Shown: piece by piece, positions 15,001-26,100 of the stretch
Numbering within the stretch: position 1 is the first letter of the stretch
Layout of the letters: every line of letters starts with the position of its first letter
Assembly (NCBI GenBank): GCA_963837005.1
Contig: CAWIMC010000001.1
Span: forward strand, 310,001-374,000
Source of the DNA: CALDTK01 sp963837005
GTDB lineage: Bacteria > Bacteroidota > Bacteroidia > Chitinophagales > Saprospiraceae
Reading direction: 5' to 3'
Length of the DNA: 64,000 bases
Notes under the pieces: model-generated
Databases searched by the model: none
The model's input: the letters and a program-made list of their open reading frames with translations, nothing else
Told to the model about the DNA's origin: nothing
Made by a program: the position numbers and the translations under genes

Positions 15001-16854
15001 AATCTACCGCGATCGGTGACGATTAACTGCGGATCGCCAATAGCAGGCGGCCGCCCGACGGCCACAGACAATTGCGATAACGATGTCAAGGTCTACCACA
15101 AGGACAAGGAAGTTGCCCAAAACTGCGGCCGGACAATCCAACGGACCTGGTATGCAGAGGACAAGTGCGGGAACGTTACTACGGGCTTACAGTCGATCTT
15201 GCTGGTCGATAAGGACGATCCGGTTTTCACGACGGTCGTCACGGAGCAGATTACGCTCGGCTGTGGGGAGGACTTTCCCGCCGTGAAGCTTGCGGCTAAG
15301 GACGCTTGCGACACCGACCTTACCTACGACGAGGCATCGCTCGATCTCGGGCCAGGTACCTGCCCCGGAGAGAAGCTCGTTATGCGGATCTTTACGGCGA
15401 CCGACGACTGCGGCAACCAAGCCGTGCTCACTCAACAGGTCACCATCGTAGACCGGACACCCCCGACCCTGACGGGGGTACCCGCGAGCATGGACGTGGC
15501 GTGCCTCGACTACGACTACAAGCTCACGCAGCCACTGGCCAATGATGCCTGTAGCGACAAGGTGACGCTGAAGGAAACCAGCAAACCGACGCAGGTAAAC
15601 CGCGACGGTAAGGTGATCGATGCGGTGATCCGAACCTGGACCGCCACCGATGGCTGTGGCAACAGTTCGACGGCGAGCCAAGTGCTCGTGCTTAGCGGAG
15701 CGGCCGCGCGCATCACAACAACAACGACTGCTGGCTCGGTTGGCCAGTCGGTCTGCGCCGGCGATCAGGTAACCCTCACGGCTCCGGCTGGCGGAAGCGC
15801 CTATACCTGGAGCAACGGAGCGAAGGGGCAGACGATCAAAGTGACCGCGGATGCGACGCGCGAGTACAGCGTGAGTTTTGGCGGCAGCTGTGCCGGACAG
15901 GCGAAGGTGATGATAACGGTGGCCCCACGACCGGCCTTTAGGCTAGCTGCGGTACCTGCTCTGTGCGAAGGGCAGACGCTCTCGCTCTCAGTGTCCACCG
16001 AGGCGACCGGCGTGAGGTGGACCGGACCGCTCGGGTTCAAAGCAGAGGGTTCCTCGGTTGAACTCGAAGACATGGCCTTGATGCAGAGCGGGTACTACTA
16101 CGCGAGCGCCACGGCTGTCTCCGGTTGTGCGCTGCGGGATTCGGTATACGTCACGGTCGGTACCGGCGCGTGCGCCGAGATTTGCGGCAACGGCATCGAT
16201 GACGACGGAGACGGACTCATTGACTGCGAAGACCCGGATTGTGGCTGTTGCGTGCTCACGGCGGCTCTGCTTACTACGGAGTGTCGCGACAACGGTACGC
16301 CAAACAACCCAACCGATGATATGTACGCGGTGTACGTCAACCTGAAGGGCGACCACCTCGCAGGCAAGGCCTTTATCGTAAGCGGTGACGCCAAGCTCGG
16401 CGCCATTTACGCCGGGCAGCCTGTGCTGCTAGGTGTCTACCCAATCGCCAAGGCCTCCGCCAGCTTCAGTTTTGAGTCCGCAACCGACGCCACGTGTTCG
16501 CTGCGGGCACAAACCGTGAGCACGCCTGGCAGTTGTACCGACGCTTGCGACGTGACCATCGTCTCGACCGTGGCCGGAGACTGCCGCGACGGGCAGTACG
16601 ACCTCGCGGTGACGGTGCGGTACACCAATCCTCGTGGGGCACTGCTGGTCAACGGCAAGCGCTTCAAGGTGAGCGGTACCTATGGGGAGGCTACCTTGAC
16701 GCTACCGCGACTGTCCTGCACAGGCACGGTCGGGGAGGCATTGCGAATCAGCTTCGAGGGGGACAGTACGTGTGGAGCGGCGGGAGCATTTGATGCGGCC
16801 TGCCCCGACGATGCGTGCCTGCCGATCTTGGTCGAACTCGGCGCTAGGCCATAA
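1..16854 (+). CDS. giant HYR-like tandem-repeat surface adhesin (5' end outside window, frameshifted)
   Basis: The reading frame is open from base 1, so the start lies upstream. The protein is a chain of about 79-residue hyalin-like (HYR, four-cysteine type) modules. Each carries TAPV, a V-T-I-E-C-G cysteine, a D-x-C-D cysteine, AGAC and a TDACGN motif, typical of Bacteroidota cell-surface adhesion proteins. Two divergent modules (1-490) precede about 54 homogenised modules (490-13340) and about ten divergent ones (13340-15690). An Ig-like stretch follows, then a DDDGDG-type acidic calcium-binding motif flanked by cysteines near 16180-16250, and a C-terminal region ending at the TAA near 16852. 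The frame breaks at about 21 places, approximately 652, 1948, 3180, 3230, 3250, 3472, 3612, 4215, 4410, 4613, 4665, 4802, 4860, 5036, 5352, 5392, 5752, 6052, 7730, 9357 and 13152; nearly all are net +1. I see no T9SS C-terminal domain at its end. A role as a long stalk or adhesin is inferred from the repeats. Confidence 0.85.
490..8560 (+). repeat. tandem 237-bp HYR repeat array, type A (about 34 units)
   Basis: Unit length is 237 bp: the same CGATCGAGTG word recurs at 1254 and 1491 and onward at that step. Units are near-identical at the DNA level in conserved blocks (GTCGTCACGATCGAGGACAC, GTCTTCACGGCGACCGA) with short variable segments between them, coding for the AGVP, EPTxLPT, CDxAPxxTV and CAGES/CVGQS positions. 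The variable segments appear in different combinations from unit to unit, so the array looks like a mosaic of a few cassette variants. Most of the adhesin frameshifts lie here. Confidence 0.95.
8560..13340 (+). repeat. higher-order repeat, type B: about four copies of a 1185-bp block of five 237-bp modules
   Basis: Module order is GVAP, TEAP, SGVP, RTAP, RTAP, named by the residues after the linker aspartate. The same landmark in the TEAP module recurs near 8905, 10091, 11276 and 12461, that is at steps of 1186, 1185 and 1185; the extra base in the first step is the frameshift near 9357. In the last copy an RTAP module joins directly to a TEAP-like module near 13312, skipping GVAP. The pattern indicates duplication of whole five-module blocks, unlike array A where single modules vary independently. 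Confidence 0.93.
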
Positions 16855-16940
16855 TGGCCTGGCTCCGATTGTGGACAAGGTGAATCGAGGTGGGCGTGAG
16901 TTGGCCCGGAGTTTGTATGACGGCTAATCGTCATATCTGC

Positions 16941-16962
16941 GCCGACCTTTGTCTGGGTCGGC
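16941..16962 (+). other. stem-loop between adhesin genes
   Basis: A 7-bp perfect stem (GCCGACC/GGTCGGC) lies between the end of the HYR adhesin and the next start. No T-tract follows, so terminator function is uncertain. The left arm overlaps a GACCTTTG promoter-like box. Confidence 0.35.
16944..16951 (+). promoter_or_regulatory. possible Bacteroidota -7 box (TAnnTTTG-like)
   Basis: GACCTTTG matches the TAnnTTTG consensus at all but the first base and lies 26 bp before the TTG start of the next adhesin gene. A similar phrase, cgtcatat preceded by taa, occurs upstream here (about 16925) and upstream of the PorP/SprF gene (about 22072). Confidence 0.3.
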
Positions 16963-16977
16963 CCAAGCTCCCCCCGT

Positions 16978-19900
16978 TTGATTCGCCCCCTGCCCACCCC
17001 CCCACAAGCAGGCCGCCTCGCGCTGCTATTCGTATGTGTCCTGTGCTGGGTCACGGGTGGCTTCGCGCAACACGACCTGAGCATTTTTCGGGTCTCGAGC
17101 GACAACTACCTCCAACGCGGAGACATCGTCAGCTTCACGTTCGTCGTCACAAACGACAAGGGTACCGATGTGAGTGGGGTGTCGGTCCAGATCGACTTAC
17201 CCGATGGGCTCCAGTACCTGCAGCATTCGCTCTCGCAAACCTTCGACCCAAGCACCGGGCGTTGGACGATCGGCGACATCCGTTTTTTTCAACCGCAAAA
17301 GATCATCACCATCGACCTCAGGGTCGTGGGGGAGGGAGTTCAAATTGCGCTCGCCGAGATCGCGACCATGGACGGTACCGACTCGGACTCGACACCCGGC
17401 AACGGGGTCCTGGATGAGGACGACATCGTGGCGGCCTGTGTCACGGTACCCATTCGGGCGGAGTGCGGCCAGTCCGTGCGGCTCCAGGCTCCAGGGGGAT
17501 ACCCGAGCTACGAGTGGTACCACGACGGAGTGCTCCTGGCCGGAGAGACGACCAATGTCATCAACGTGGGCGGCAGCGGTCGCTACAACTTCCAGATCCC
17601 TGGGTCAACGTCTACGTGTGTGCTGGGCTCGTGCTGCCCGGCGGAGGTGACCTTTGACAGTATTTCGGTGACGCTTTCGCAAAACCAACTGTGCACGGGT
17701 GGTTTCGATACGGTGCGCATCGCTATGCCGGAGGTAGACACGATCAACCTCACGCAGGTATACGCCTGGAGTAGCGTCGACGACCCGGGCTTGCGGTTCT
17801 TGAGTTGCGTCGATTGTGCCGAGCCGAACGTCGTAATTAACGGAGTGTATCTGGGAGACAGCCTTCGGTACCGAGTCGGTGTCGTGACGCGCGACCGCTT
17901 TGGTAACATCGTCTGTTCGGCGGGCGCGACCTTGACGATTCAGGTCTGGCAGGCCCCCGTGCTGACCTTCAATACGCCGGAGTACGCCTGTGCGGACGTC
18001 TGTCACGACATTAGCATCACCCCCGATTTGCCGACGGCGTCTGTGGCATGGGACGGACCCAACCTTCGGACCCCGGATGCCCTGTCGATGACCTACTGCC
18101 CACGCGCCGTCGAGGTCTACACCCGCGAACGCTTTGTTGTAACGGTTATCGGGACCGATGGCTGTAAGCGCGTGGACTCAAGCTTTATCACGACGATGCC
18201 CGGTTTTGTGGTACGTGCCACTGGCGACCCGCGCGTCTGCCAGGACCTGCCGGCCAACCTCAGTGTCGCGGTCTCTCCGGCCCAACCGGCCGACAGCCTC
18301 CGCTACCTATGGTCGGAGCTTCCGGGGAATCCCAACGCAGGGTCTAACCTGCGCGATGACAACCTGGCGAGTATCACGACCGACTCCCTTACCCCCGGCA
18401 GCTACGGTTTTCGCGTAAGCGTACAACGCATGGCCCCAAATGGAGAATGGGTCTGCACCTACGAAGACACGCACACCTTCGAGGTCGAGGCCGACTGCAC
18501 ACAACCGCGTTTGGGTGGTTTCACGTGGCGTGACGACAACAGGGACGGCTTGCGCCAAAACTTCGAACTCCCCTTCGAGAACGTCCAGGTGGAGCTCTTC
18601 ACTGCGGTCGGTGCAGCTACAGGGCGCGTTACCCAGACCGATGCACTGGGCTTCTATGAGTTTACCGAACTTCCGATCGGCAACTACTTCGTTCAATTTG
18701 CGGCGCAGCCCAATTTTGTTTTCTCGCCGCAAAACGTCGGGTCGGATGAGTTTATCGACTCGGACGCGAACGCTGCCGGGCGATCGGACGTGTTCGCGAC
18801 CACCTACGACGAGGCAGTCCACGTCGTGAGCGCGGGCTTCATGGGCAACTGTGCCCTGGCCATCGTCGACGTGGTCGCTCTGCCGAGCGACTGTGGTGAC
18901 TCAGAGGGCGCACTCTCATTCGCGGTCGACGGAGGTAGTGGGCGTTACGTCTACACCTGGCTGCCCGCGGTCAGCACGACGACGAGTGCACAGCAACTGC
19001 CGGCCGGAGCCTACCGGGTGACGGTGCGAGATGAGGTGACCGCCTGTGAGCTGACACAGATATTGGAGGTCCCCGGCACGAGCAACTTCAACCTCACGGC
19101 GAGTAGTTCGCCCTCGGCCTGCCCGTTGGGTAAAGGTGGCTCGATCACCGTGTTTACCGATGGTGGGGTAGCACCGTTTACGGTCGACTACGTAGGTTCC
19201 GACCGAGGGTCCGTGCAAGCGTCGCGCATGCCGTTCACCGTGCGCGACCTTTTCGCCGGGGAGTACAGTGTCGGCGTGACCGATGCCTCCGGTTGCCGCC
19301 AACAGGTCATTATTGTGGTGACCGAGAACCCTATGTTGCTCGCGCTCGACACCGCGCAGGTGAGACGCCCGAGTTGTGTCCGGCAGGCCGACGGTGGCTT
19401 TACGGTCTTGGTGTCGGGTTTTGCCGAAAGGTATACTCTCCGGATTAACGGCCAGGTCGTCGCCGCCAACGCTACGGCTCCTCAAATCGTCGTCAACGGC
19501 CAGACCAGCGGCGTGAAGGCTATTGAGTTGACCGACGTCAACGAGTGCGTCCAGCGACTGGAGTTTGTCCTCGAGGACGGTGGACCAAAGATCTTGCTGG
19601 CCGATCTTTCCTTGACGCCGCCGAATTGCTTCGGCGAGCCCAGCGGTACGATCAGCAGCACCAACGGACGTGCTTACGAGCTGCGCTCCGCGGATGGACG
19701 AGCACTCGGAACCTTGCCGGTTACAGGCCTGCTAGCGGGTACGTATACGCTCATAGACCGCAGTGTACCGGGGTGCTTGGCTTCTCTCGACGTGGAACTG
19801 AGTGAACCTACGCACCTGATGCTAACGGCTGAAGCTGTTGGGGCGGGTTGCGAAACGCAGAACGGCAGCCTCGTAGTGACGATTAGCGGTTCGACGGCAC

Positions 19901-21943
19901 CGTACAGCGTAGTCTGGGCGGATGGTTTGGGGGGTGCGCTTACGCAAAACAACCTAGCCGCCGGCGACTATGGTCTCGTGGTAACGGATGCGCAGGGCTG
20001 CGTACTCGACACTGTGTTGAGCGTGCCGAACCTGTGCCGTCCGATGGTGTGCGAAGAATACTTTACGGCCGACACCGTCCTGGTTTTCGCCGACGACGTG
20101 GACTACGCGTGGTGTCTGCCCAACTTCATCCAGCCGATCGACCGACGTTTCTTCGTCGATGGAGTAGCGGTTGACCCGGCGCTCTGCACGCGCTCGGAAC
20201 TCACGTATTACAACCTCGAATCCCTCCCTGGCGACGGGCAAGCCGGGCCTTACTTGATAGAGTTCTGGTACGGCGGTGACGACATCGTGATCGCGGAGCT
20301 CGTGCAGGATGGTGCCGGTTTTGCAGAAGCGCTCGACCGAGCAGACAGCTGGGGTCGCTGGCGCTACGACGCGGACAACAACTTCCTGAGTGGGGGGCAG
20401 CCAAATCGCAGCTACGGCGAGATCGAGGTGACCGACGTGCGATCCGGGGACAAATTCTACCTGACGCCAAATCGACTACCCAACCAAATCTCCGGTACGC
20501 TCACCTTCCCCGTGGGCGGGTACTTAGTCGCGACCGAGGAGAGCCGCAACGGTTGCCGAGACAGCGTATACCTCCGCGTCGAGCGCGCGGATCGTTGCGT
20601 GGACACGTACGTACCTGGCTCCTCCCGCGCTGCCACGCCCTATTGCAACGAGGAGGCGACGGTGTGTATCGACGTACCGTTTGACTTGCTCGGGGACTAC
20701 GCTCTGCTCGTCGATGGAGCCCCCTACAGCAATGGGGTGGAGCCTTGCAACCTCGTAGACGACTACTACTATGACCTGAGTGGACTCGAACTTCAATCGG
20801 ATTTCCGGATGGAGAGCTGGGTCGTCGAGGCCCGAAATCGGACTGCCCGCTTGAGTAATGTCGAGGAACTCGGGGCGCGGATGACGCAGTTCGACAACCA
20901 GACCTGGCGCTACGACGCGCGGCTCAAAGTGGTCCGCGGCGGGGTCGCAGGTCGTCGCTATCGCAACCTGACCTTGGTGGTCGGGGGACGACGCGTCGTC
21001 TTGGCACCGCAGCGCGGCATCTTCGACGGTACCCGCCTGCGGCTGCTACCGAGCACCTACTCGGCGTCGCTCGTCGGACCAGACGGCTGTTCAGGTGACT
21101 TTAGCATCTCGCTGCGGTGCAGCTCGCTGGGAGCGCCAACCCTCGACACGCTTCGGTGGACGGTGGCGCGTCGGGTTTGTGGACAGCGCCTGCGTCCCAA
21201 CGGACCAGCTCACCGGACCAGCTGAACTCATCGAAAACCTCTGCCCACGGGGCAGTGGGGTCTTCGCTGAGGTCTCGCAGTTCGACACGGCCTGCTACCG
21301 ATATACTGGTCTGAACGTGGGCACCGACACACTGTGCATCCGAGCTTGTGACGTGGATGGCGTCTGCGACACGACGATCGTCATCATAGACGTCCGCGAC
21401 CCGCAAGATTTGCTGTTCCCGCTAGCCATCGACGACGTGGACTCGGTGAGCATGAACCGCAACCGCTCTATCGAGGTGCTCGCCAACGACGACACGCGTG
21501 GCGCGCTCGTGAGCTTCGAGGTGGTGGTCTACCCGCAGCGCGGCAGAGTTCGGGTGGAAGATCGAAACCTACTCTACACTCCAGAGCCTCAGTTCTGCGG
21601 ACGAGATTCGCTCGTCTATGAGATCTGCAACGCATCTGGCTGTGACCGAGCAACGGTACTTCTCACGACGCTCTGCGATGAACTCGTGATCTACTCTGGC
21701 TTCTCGCCGAACTTCGATGGGATCAACGAGACATTTACGGTGCTAGGCATCGAGCAGTTCCCAGGCAACCGTATGGAGGTCTACAATCGCGGCGGCAACT
21801 TGGTCTTCGAGATGGACGACTACGACAACACCTGGGACGGTACCTATTTCGACGGGGACGAGTTGCCAGAGGGGACCTACTTCTATGTCTTCGAGGACGG
21901 TCGCGGGAAAGAGTACACCGGGTATGTGTACCTACGGAGGTAG
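16978..21943 (+). CDS. T9SS type-B secreted adhesin with DUF11, SdrD_B and SprB-like repeats (one frameshift)
   Basis: It begins at a TTG with a clear signal peptide (hydrophobic LALLFVCVLCW, cleavage after FAQ). In order: a DUF11-type beta domain (about residues 32-165), an Ig-like segment, an SdrD_B-type domain (about 511-620, with a WRDDNRDG motif), several SprB-like modules (about 625-1020), then unassigned sequence. The frame shifts near 21170. In the new frame there is a cadherin-like segment (VLANDD...YTP) and a typical gliding-motility/T9SS type-B C-terminal domain (SPNFDGINETF ... PEGTYFYVF) ending at 21943. The two halves clearly form one protein of about 1655 residues. It should be exported by the Sec and type IX systems and attached to the surface; adhesion is inferred. 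Confidence 0.85.
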
Positions 21944-22206
21944 GCTAAAGCACTTGTTGGGATATGTATGTGGATGTTGGTCAATAACTGGTGTCGCTGT
22001 GCGTTTGCGAGCCATCCGTAGTTCGCGACGGCGCTTAACCTCGTGTGGGTATTCTGGTTTCGTTATGCCCATTAACCGTCATATGTCACGGCGCTGCCTA
22101 GGGGGACGGCCTATTTTGGTGACATCTTAGAGGTTGCTAAGGACCACGTCCGCTTCCGGGCATGTTGTGCTATTGCTCCTGAGCCGACCTCGCCCACACG
22201 TACTCG
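21944..22206. other. intergenic region before the PorP/SprF gene
   Basis: This 263-bp spacer has no plausible gene. It holds a TATTTTGG sequence near 22111 that weakly resembles a -7 box, and the taaccgtcatatg phrase near 22073 shared with the spacer before 16978. It probably carries the promoter for the PorP/SprF-adhesin pair. Confidence 0.4.
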
Positions 22207-23145
22207 ATGACCAAACGCCCTTACACACTTCTCGTCCTGCTGGTCGTGGCCGCACTCGCGCGGGCGCAACAGCTGCCTTCGTTTGGGCAGCTGCAAGGGA
22301 GTGCGGAATTGGTGAACCCGGCGGCGGTATCCTCGAATTATCTGCGGTTTGAGCACAATGTCAACGTGCAAGCCGCCTACCGCAACCAGTGGACCCAGAT
22401 CGAGGGTCACCCGCGGACGGCAATCGTGACGGCGAGCTACCTGCTCGACGGCTACGAAGGGGTCTCCCCTCACCTCGGGTTAACCTTGGTCCAGGACCAG
22501 ACGGGGCCGACGGGTTTCACGGGCGCTTCCGCAAAACTATCGGGCGTCCTCGCGCGGGATCCGTACGAGAGCGGCATCTGTCTCGGGCTTCAGGCGGGTT
22601 TCAATCAGTACCGCCTCAACGTGGGTGAGCTGCGACTCCGCGAGGAGGAGACCGTGTTTTTGACCGATGACCAGGCGCGCCTGTACCCAGATGTGGGCGT
22701 TGGGGTGTTTGCGTACAAGCGCAAGGACGACAACGTTTACTACGCCGGGCTGAGCTCCCCGCAAATTTTGTCTCTCGGACTAGACTTCCGCGGCAACGAC
22801 GCCGAGTTGGCTACCCGGCGCTATCGACACTATTACGCGCAACTCGGGGCTATTGTCAACATCACTGCGGAGAGCTTTTGGGAGCCGACGGTGTGGATTA
22901 AGCAAACCCCCGGTGTCCCGGTTGACGTCAATGCTACGGTCCGCTACCAGAGCGAACTCGCGGTATACACGGGCGTCGGCATTTCCTCGTCGAAGATCCT
23001 CCACGGGGAGGTGGGCGTCACGCTGGGACAGGATGCCGAGCGCCTCCTGCGGCTGGGGTACGGCATCGACTATGCGTTTGCGAGCTACGGCCCGTTCGTG
23101 GGGGCGACACACGAGTTTCAGTTGAGTTATGCTTTCGCGCGATGA
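22207..23145 (+). CDS. PorP/SprF family type IX secretion system membrane protein
   Basis: A 312-residue protein with a signal peptide (LLVLLVVAALARA) and the N-terminal PorP/SprF signature: NPAAV soon after the mature start, then AYRNQW, and alternating beta strands ending in an aromatic outer-membrane terminus (LSYAFAR). Family members are outer-membrane beta-barrels needed to secrete or anchor particular large T9SS substrates, usually encoded next door. Its stop overlaps the start of the following giant adhesin by four bases (ATGA), so the two are translationally coupled and probably work as a secretion pair. Confidence 0.9.
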   Translation: MTKRPYTLLVLLVVAALARAQQLPSFGQLQGSAELVNPAAVSSNYLRFEHNVNVQAAYRNQWTQIEGHPRTAIVTASYLLDGYEGVSPHLGLTLVQDQTGPTGFTGASAKLSGVLARDPYESGICLGLQAGFNQYRLNVGELRLREEETVFLTDDQARLYPDVGVGVFAYKRKDDNVYYAGLSSPQILSLGLDFRGNDAELATRRYRHYYAQLGAIVNITAESFWEPTVWIKQTPGVPVDVNATVRYQSELAVYTGVGISSSKILHGEVGVTLGQDAERLLRLGYGIDYAFASYGPFVGATHEFQLSYAFAR

Positions 23146-26100
23146 GGAGGCGTTGGACACATACGTACCTTTTGGCTATTTGGCTGCTCGTAAGTGCGGC
23201 AGCGCTCTTGCCAATCGTCGCGAGTGGTCAGCTGAGGACGACTTTCACGCCCGAGCAACAGACCGTGGCTGTTGGCGGTGAGGTATGCATACCTGTTGTG
23301 ATCGACAATTTTGATGGCATCCTCAAGATGAACTTGAAGGTGAACTTCGACCCCGCCGTGCTTTCGTTTGTCGGCCTTCGCAACCCGACGCTGCTGGGTC
23401 TCGATCAAAGTACCTACACCATTCCGGCCCCTGGAGAGGGTTCCTTCAGAATAGAATGGGACGCCCCAGGTTTTGCAAATCGCCTCGGAGAGGATCTTCC
23501 CTCGGGTTCGACGCTCATGGAACTGTGTTTTAGAGCGGAGGGCGATGCTGGGCAAATCAGCACCGTGAGCTTCACGAACCTGTTCCGGTTCGGAAATAAC
23601 AATCCAGATCCAGTCATCTTCAATGAGAGAAGCAGTGGTCGCGACATAGGGTTGGTGACAAACTCCGCCCTTATCGCGATCCAATCTCTACCGATGGAAC
23701 TTTCGCTGGGCAGTACACATGCATCTCAGGGGGAAGTGGCCTGCGTTCCAGTCTTTGCACAAATGGGTTGGTTTGGGGTCAGAAGCCTCCGTGCTGAGTT
23801 CGTCTTTAGTCCTAGCCTTCTCAATTTTGTCGAGGCTCGTAATTTTCATCCTAATCTAAATGGTTTTTTAGGTTCGGGGGTGGCCCTTAAGGCGGGTACG
23901 TCAAATATCATAGCTGTTCGAGATTCGATCACAAGCGGAAGCGCGGTCGTGATTCCTGCCGGTGAGAAGCTCTTCGACTTGTGCTTTGAGATGAAGTCCC
24001 CTTGCTTTGATCAGCCTACGCACCCCTACTCGACCTTGGGAGAGATTTATGTCGACTTCGCAGAAAAAGCCTCCTTTGGCTACCGTGGCGCCGGAGTGAT
24101 TCAGCACAGCGTCCGTAGCCTTACGAGGGGTCAGGTTGCCGTGGAGCGCTGCGACCAGGCCGTTATGCTCTCAATGGGGAAGGAGTACGGTGCCGTCGGG
24201 GATATTGTGTCGATCTACAGTGTAGTCTCAGGATTCCACGACATCACCAAGTTTGAAGCGGGCTTCACGTTCAATCCAACGGAGATTCGTGCGACGGGGA
24301 TCACGTTGTCGCCAGACGCCCCTAGTGATTTGACCTTGGCCAATTTCGATCTATCTCAGGCTGCGAGCGGTAGGGTCGTCATCGACTACACTTCAGCTAC
24401 TCCGAAGAGCATGAGCGACTATTCCCGCTTATTCGCGATAGACTTCGAACTGTTAGGGCCTATCAATTCTATAGCGTATATCAACCCGGACACCACGACG
24501 TCCATAGTTGCTGGATTGCCAGGTGGACCGAGGAAGCTCATTGTCGAAAGGTTTGGCCAATCGTATCAAATCGGGGCCGCTATAGCCTTGACTTCTGTAC
24601 CTACGAATACTTTTATTGGCGAAGCAGAAGTAGTTGTTGGCAACACGGTATGCATAGATATAACAGTGGACAATTTCGTCAAAATGACGAAGTACAGGCA
24701 AGGGTTTAGCTGGGACGCCTCAGTGTTGGAGTTTGTATCGCTCAATCAGCTTAATCTACCGGTCGTACCTACTGGGTCGTGCCAAAGTGTTGTCATTACA
24801 GACAACGCCGTAGTTGACGGGAGGGGGTACTTCGGCATTGACTGGTTCCAGTTTAGTTTCGTCGATCCCTTAAATTGTACGACTACAATTCCCGACGGTA
24901 GTTCAATTATGCAGCTCTGCTTTAAGGTCATTGGCGATGGTTCGGCGTGTACGGCCATCCGCTCGGACCGCTTCCCCTACCCACCCAATGATGTAAATAG
25001 ATACGCCTACAGTTCTTTCGTCGGCACTGCAACCGTGCCAATTCCTCTGGGCGGTTACGTTACGGACGGCTTCGTCTGTCCCACCTATCAAAATGCATTC
25101 ACGCTAAGCCTACCCAACAACGCGCAGATAGGACCAACGCCAAGCTGTTTTGGCGTAAGCGTACAAAACTACAACCGTATAGATGCCTGGCGACTGTCGC
25201 TCGGGTTTGATGAAAACTTATTTAATTTCGTAAGCATACAGCCGAGCTTGACCTTTCAGGCCTTGACTGTAGATCAGACGGCGGCGGCAAATGGTCGCTT
25301 AGGCCTCGAAATCCAGCACAAGGGCCCTACCAGTACGGTGTCCACATCGACGGCGTTTGAGATGTGCTTTACCGCCAAACCGGGGCCTTCAGCCTGTGCC
25401 CCGATAGATAGTATTCTCGTCCCGACGCGGCCATACGCTTTCGCCAATCGCCGCGAGCGGAACTTACTAGTTAATGCAGGATCTATGTGCCGCGTCAATC
25501 CATACGCGGCCATTACAGTAAACGGTACTACCGTCGATGTCTCCTGCACAGGCCAAACCGACGGCAGCATCACGTTGGCGACCAGTGGCGGAACTGGCAA
25601 TTATGTCTACGCCTGGACCGGAAGCGGTACCGTGGCCACGGCCCGCGATCAAAGCGGTCTCGCGCAAGGGACTTACTCCGTGACGATAACCGATGCAGAG
25701 GGGTGGTCCGCTGCGGTTACGCGATCCTTTACAGTGGCTTCTCGGGGGCTACCTCCCACAGCCAATGCCGGTCCAGACGTAGACGCTCCTTGTAACGCCT
25801 CCGGTCCGGTGACGCTCAATGGCGGGGCCTCATCCAGTTCAGCGGGAACGGTGTACGCCTGGCGCGGGATCAGCGGCACTGCCGCCGTTAGCGCTGGCGG
25901 ATCTTCGCTAAACCCAACTGTTAGCGGTGAAGGCAAGGTCGAGCTCAAGGTGACCTCGGCAGGAGGGTGCGTCGCCTTGGACACCGTCGATGTAACGAGA
26001 CGCACCTCGAACGTGGTTACTCTCGACCAGACCGGGGATTTGACCTGCGATGTGGTCGAGGTCGTGTTGAGAGGTTCGGTGACACCTGCCTCGGCTCGGG

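Noticed and set aside
24060..25500. Possible dockerin partner for the cohesin-like domains
   Set aside because: No paired DxDxDG calcium loops of dockerin type are visible in this protein; the only such acidic motif in the window is the single one in the HYR adhesin near 16200.
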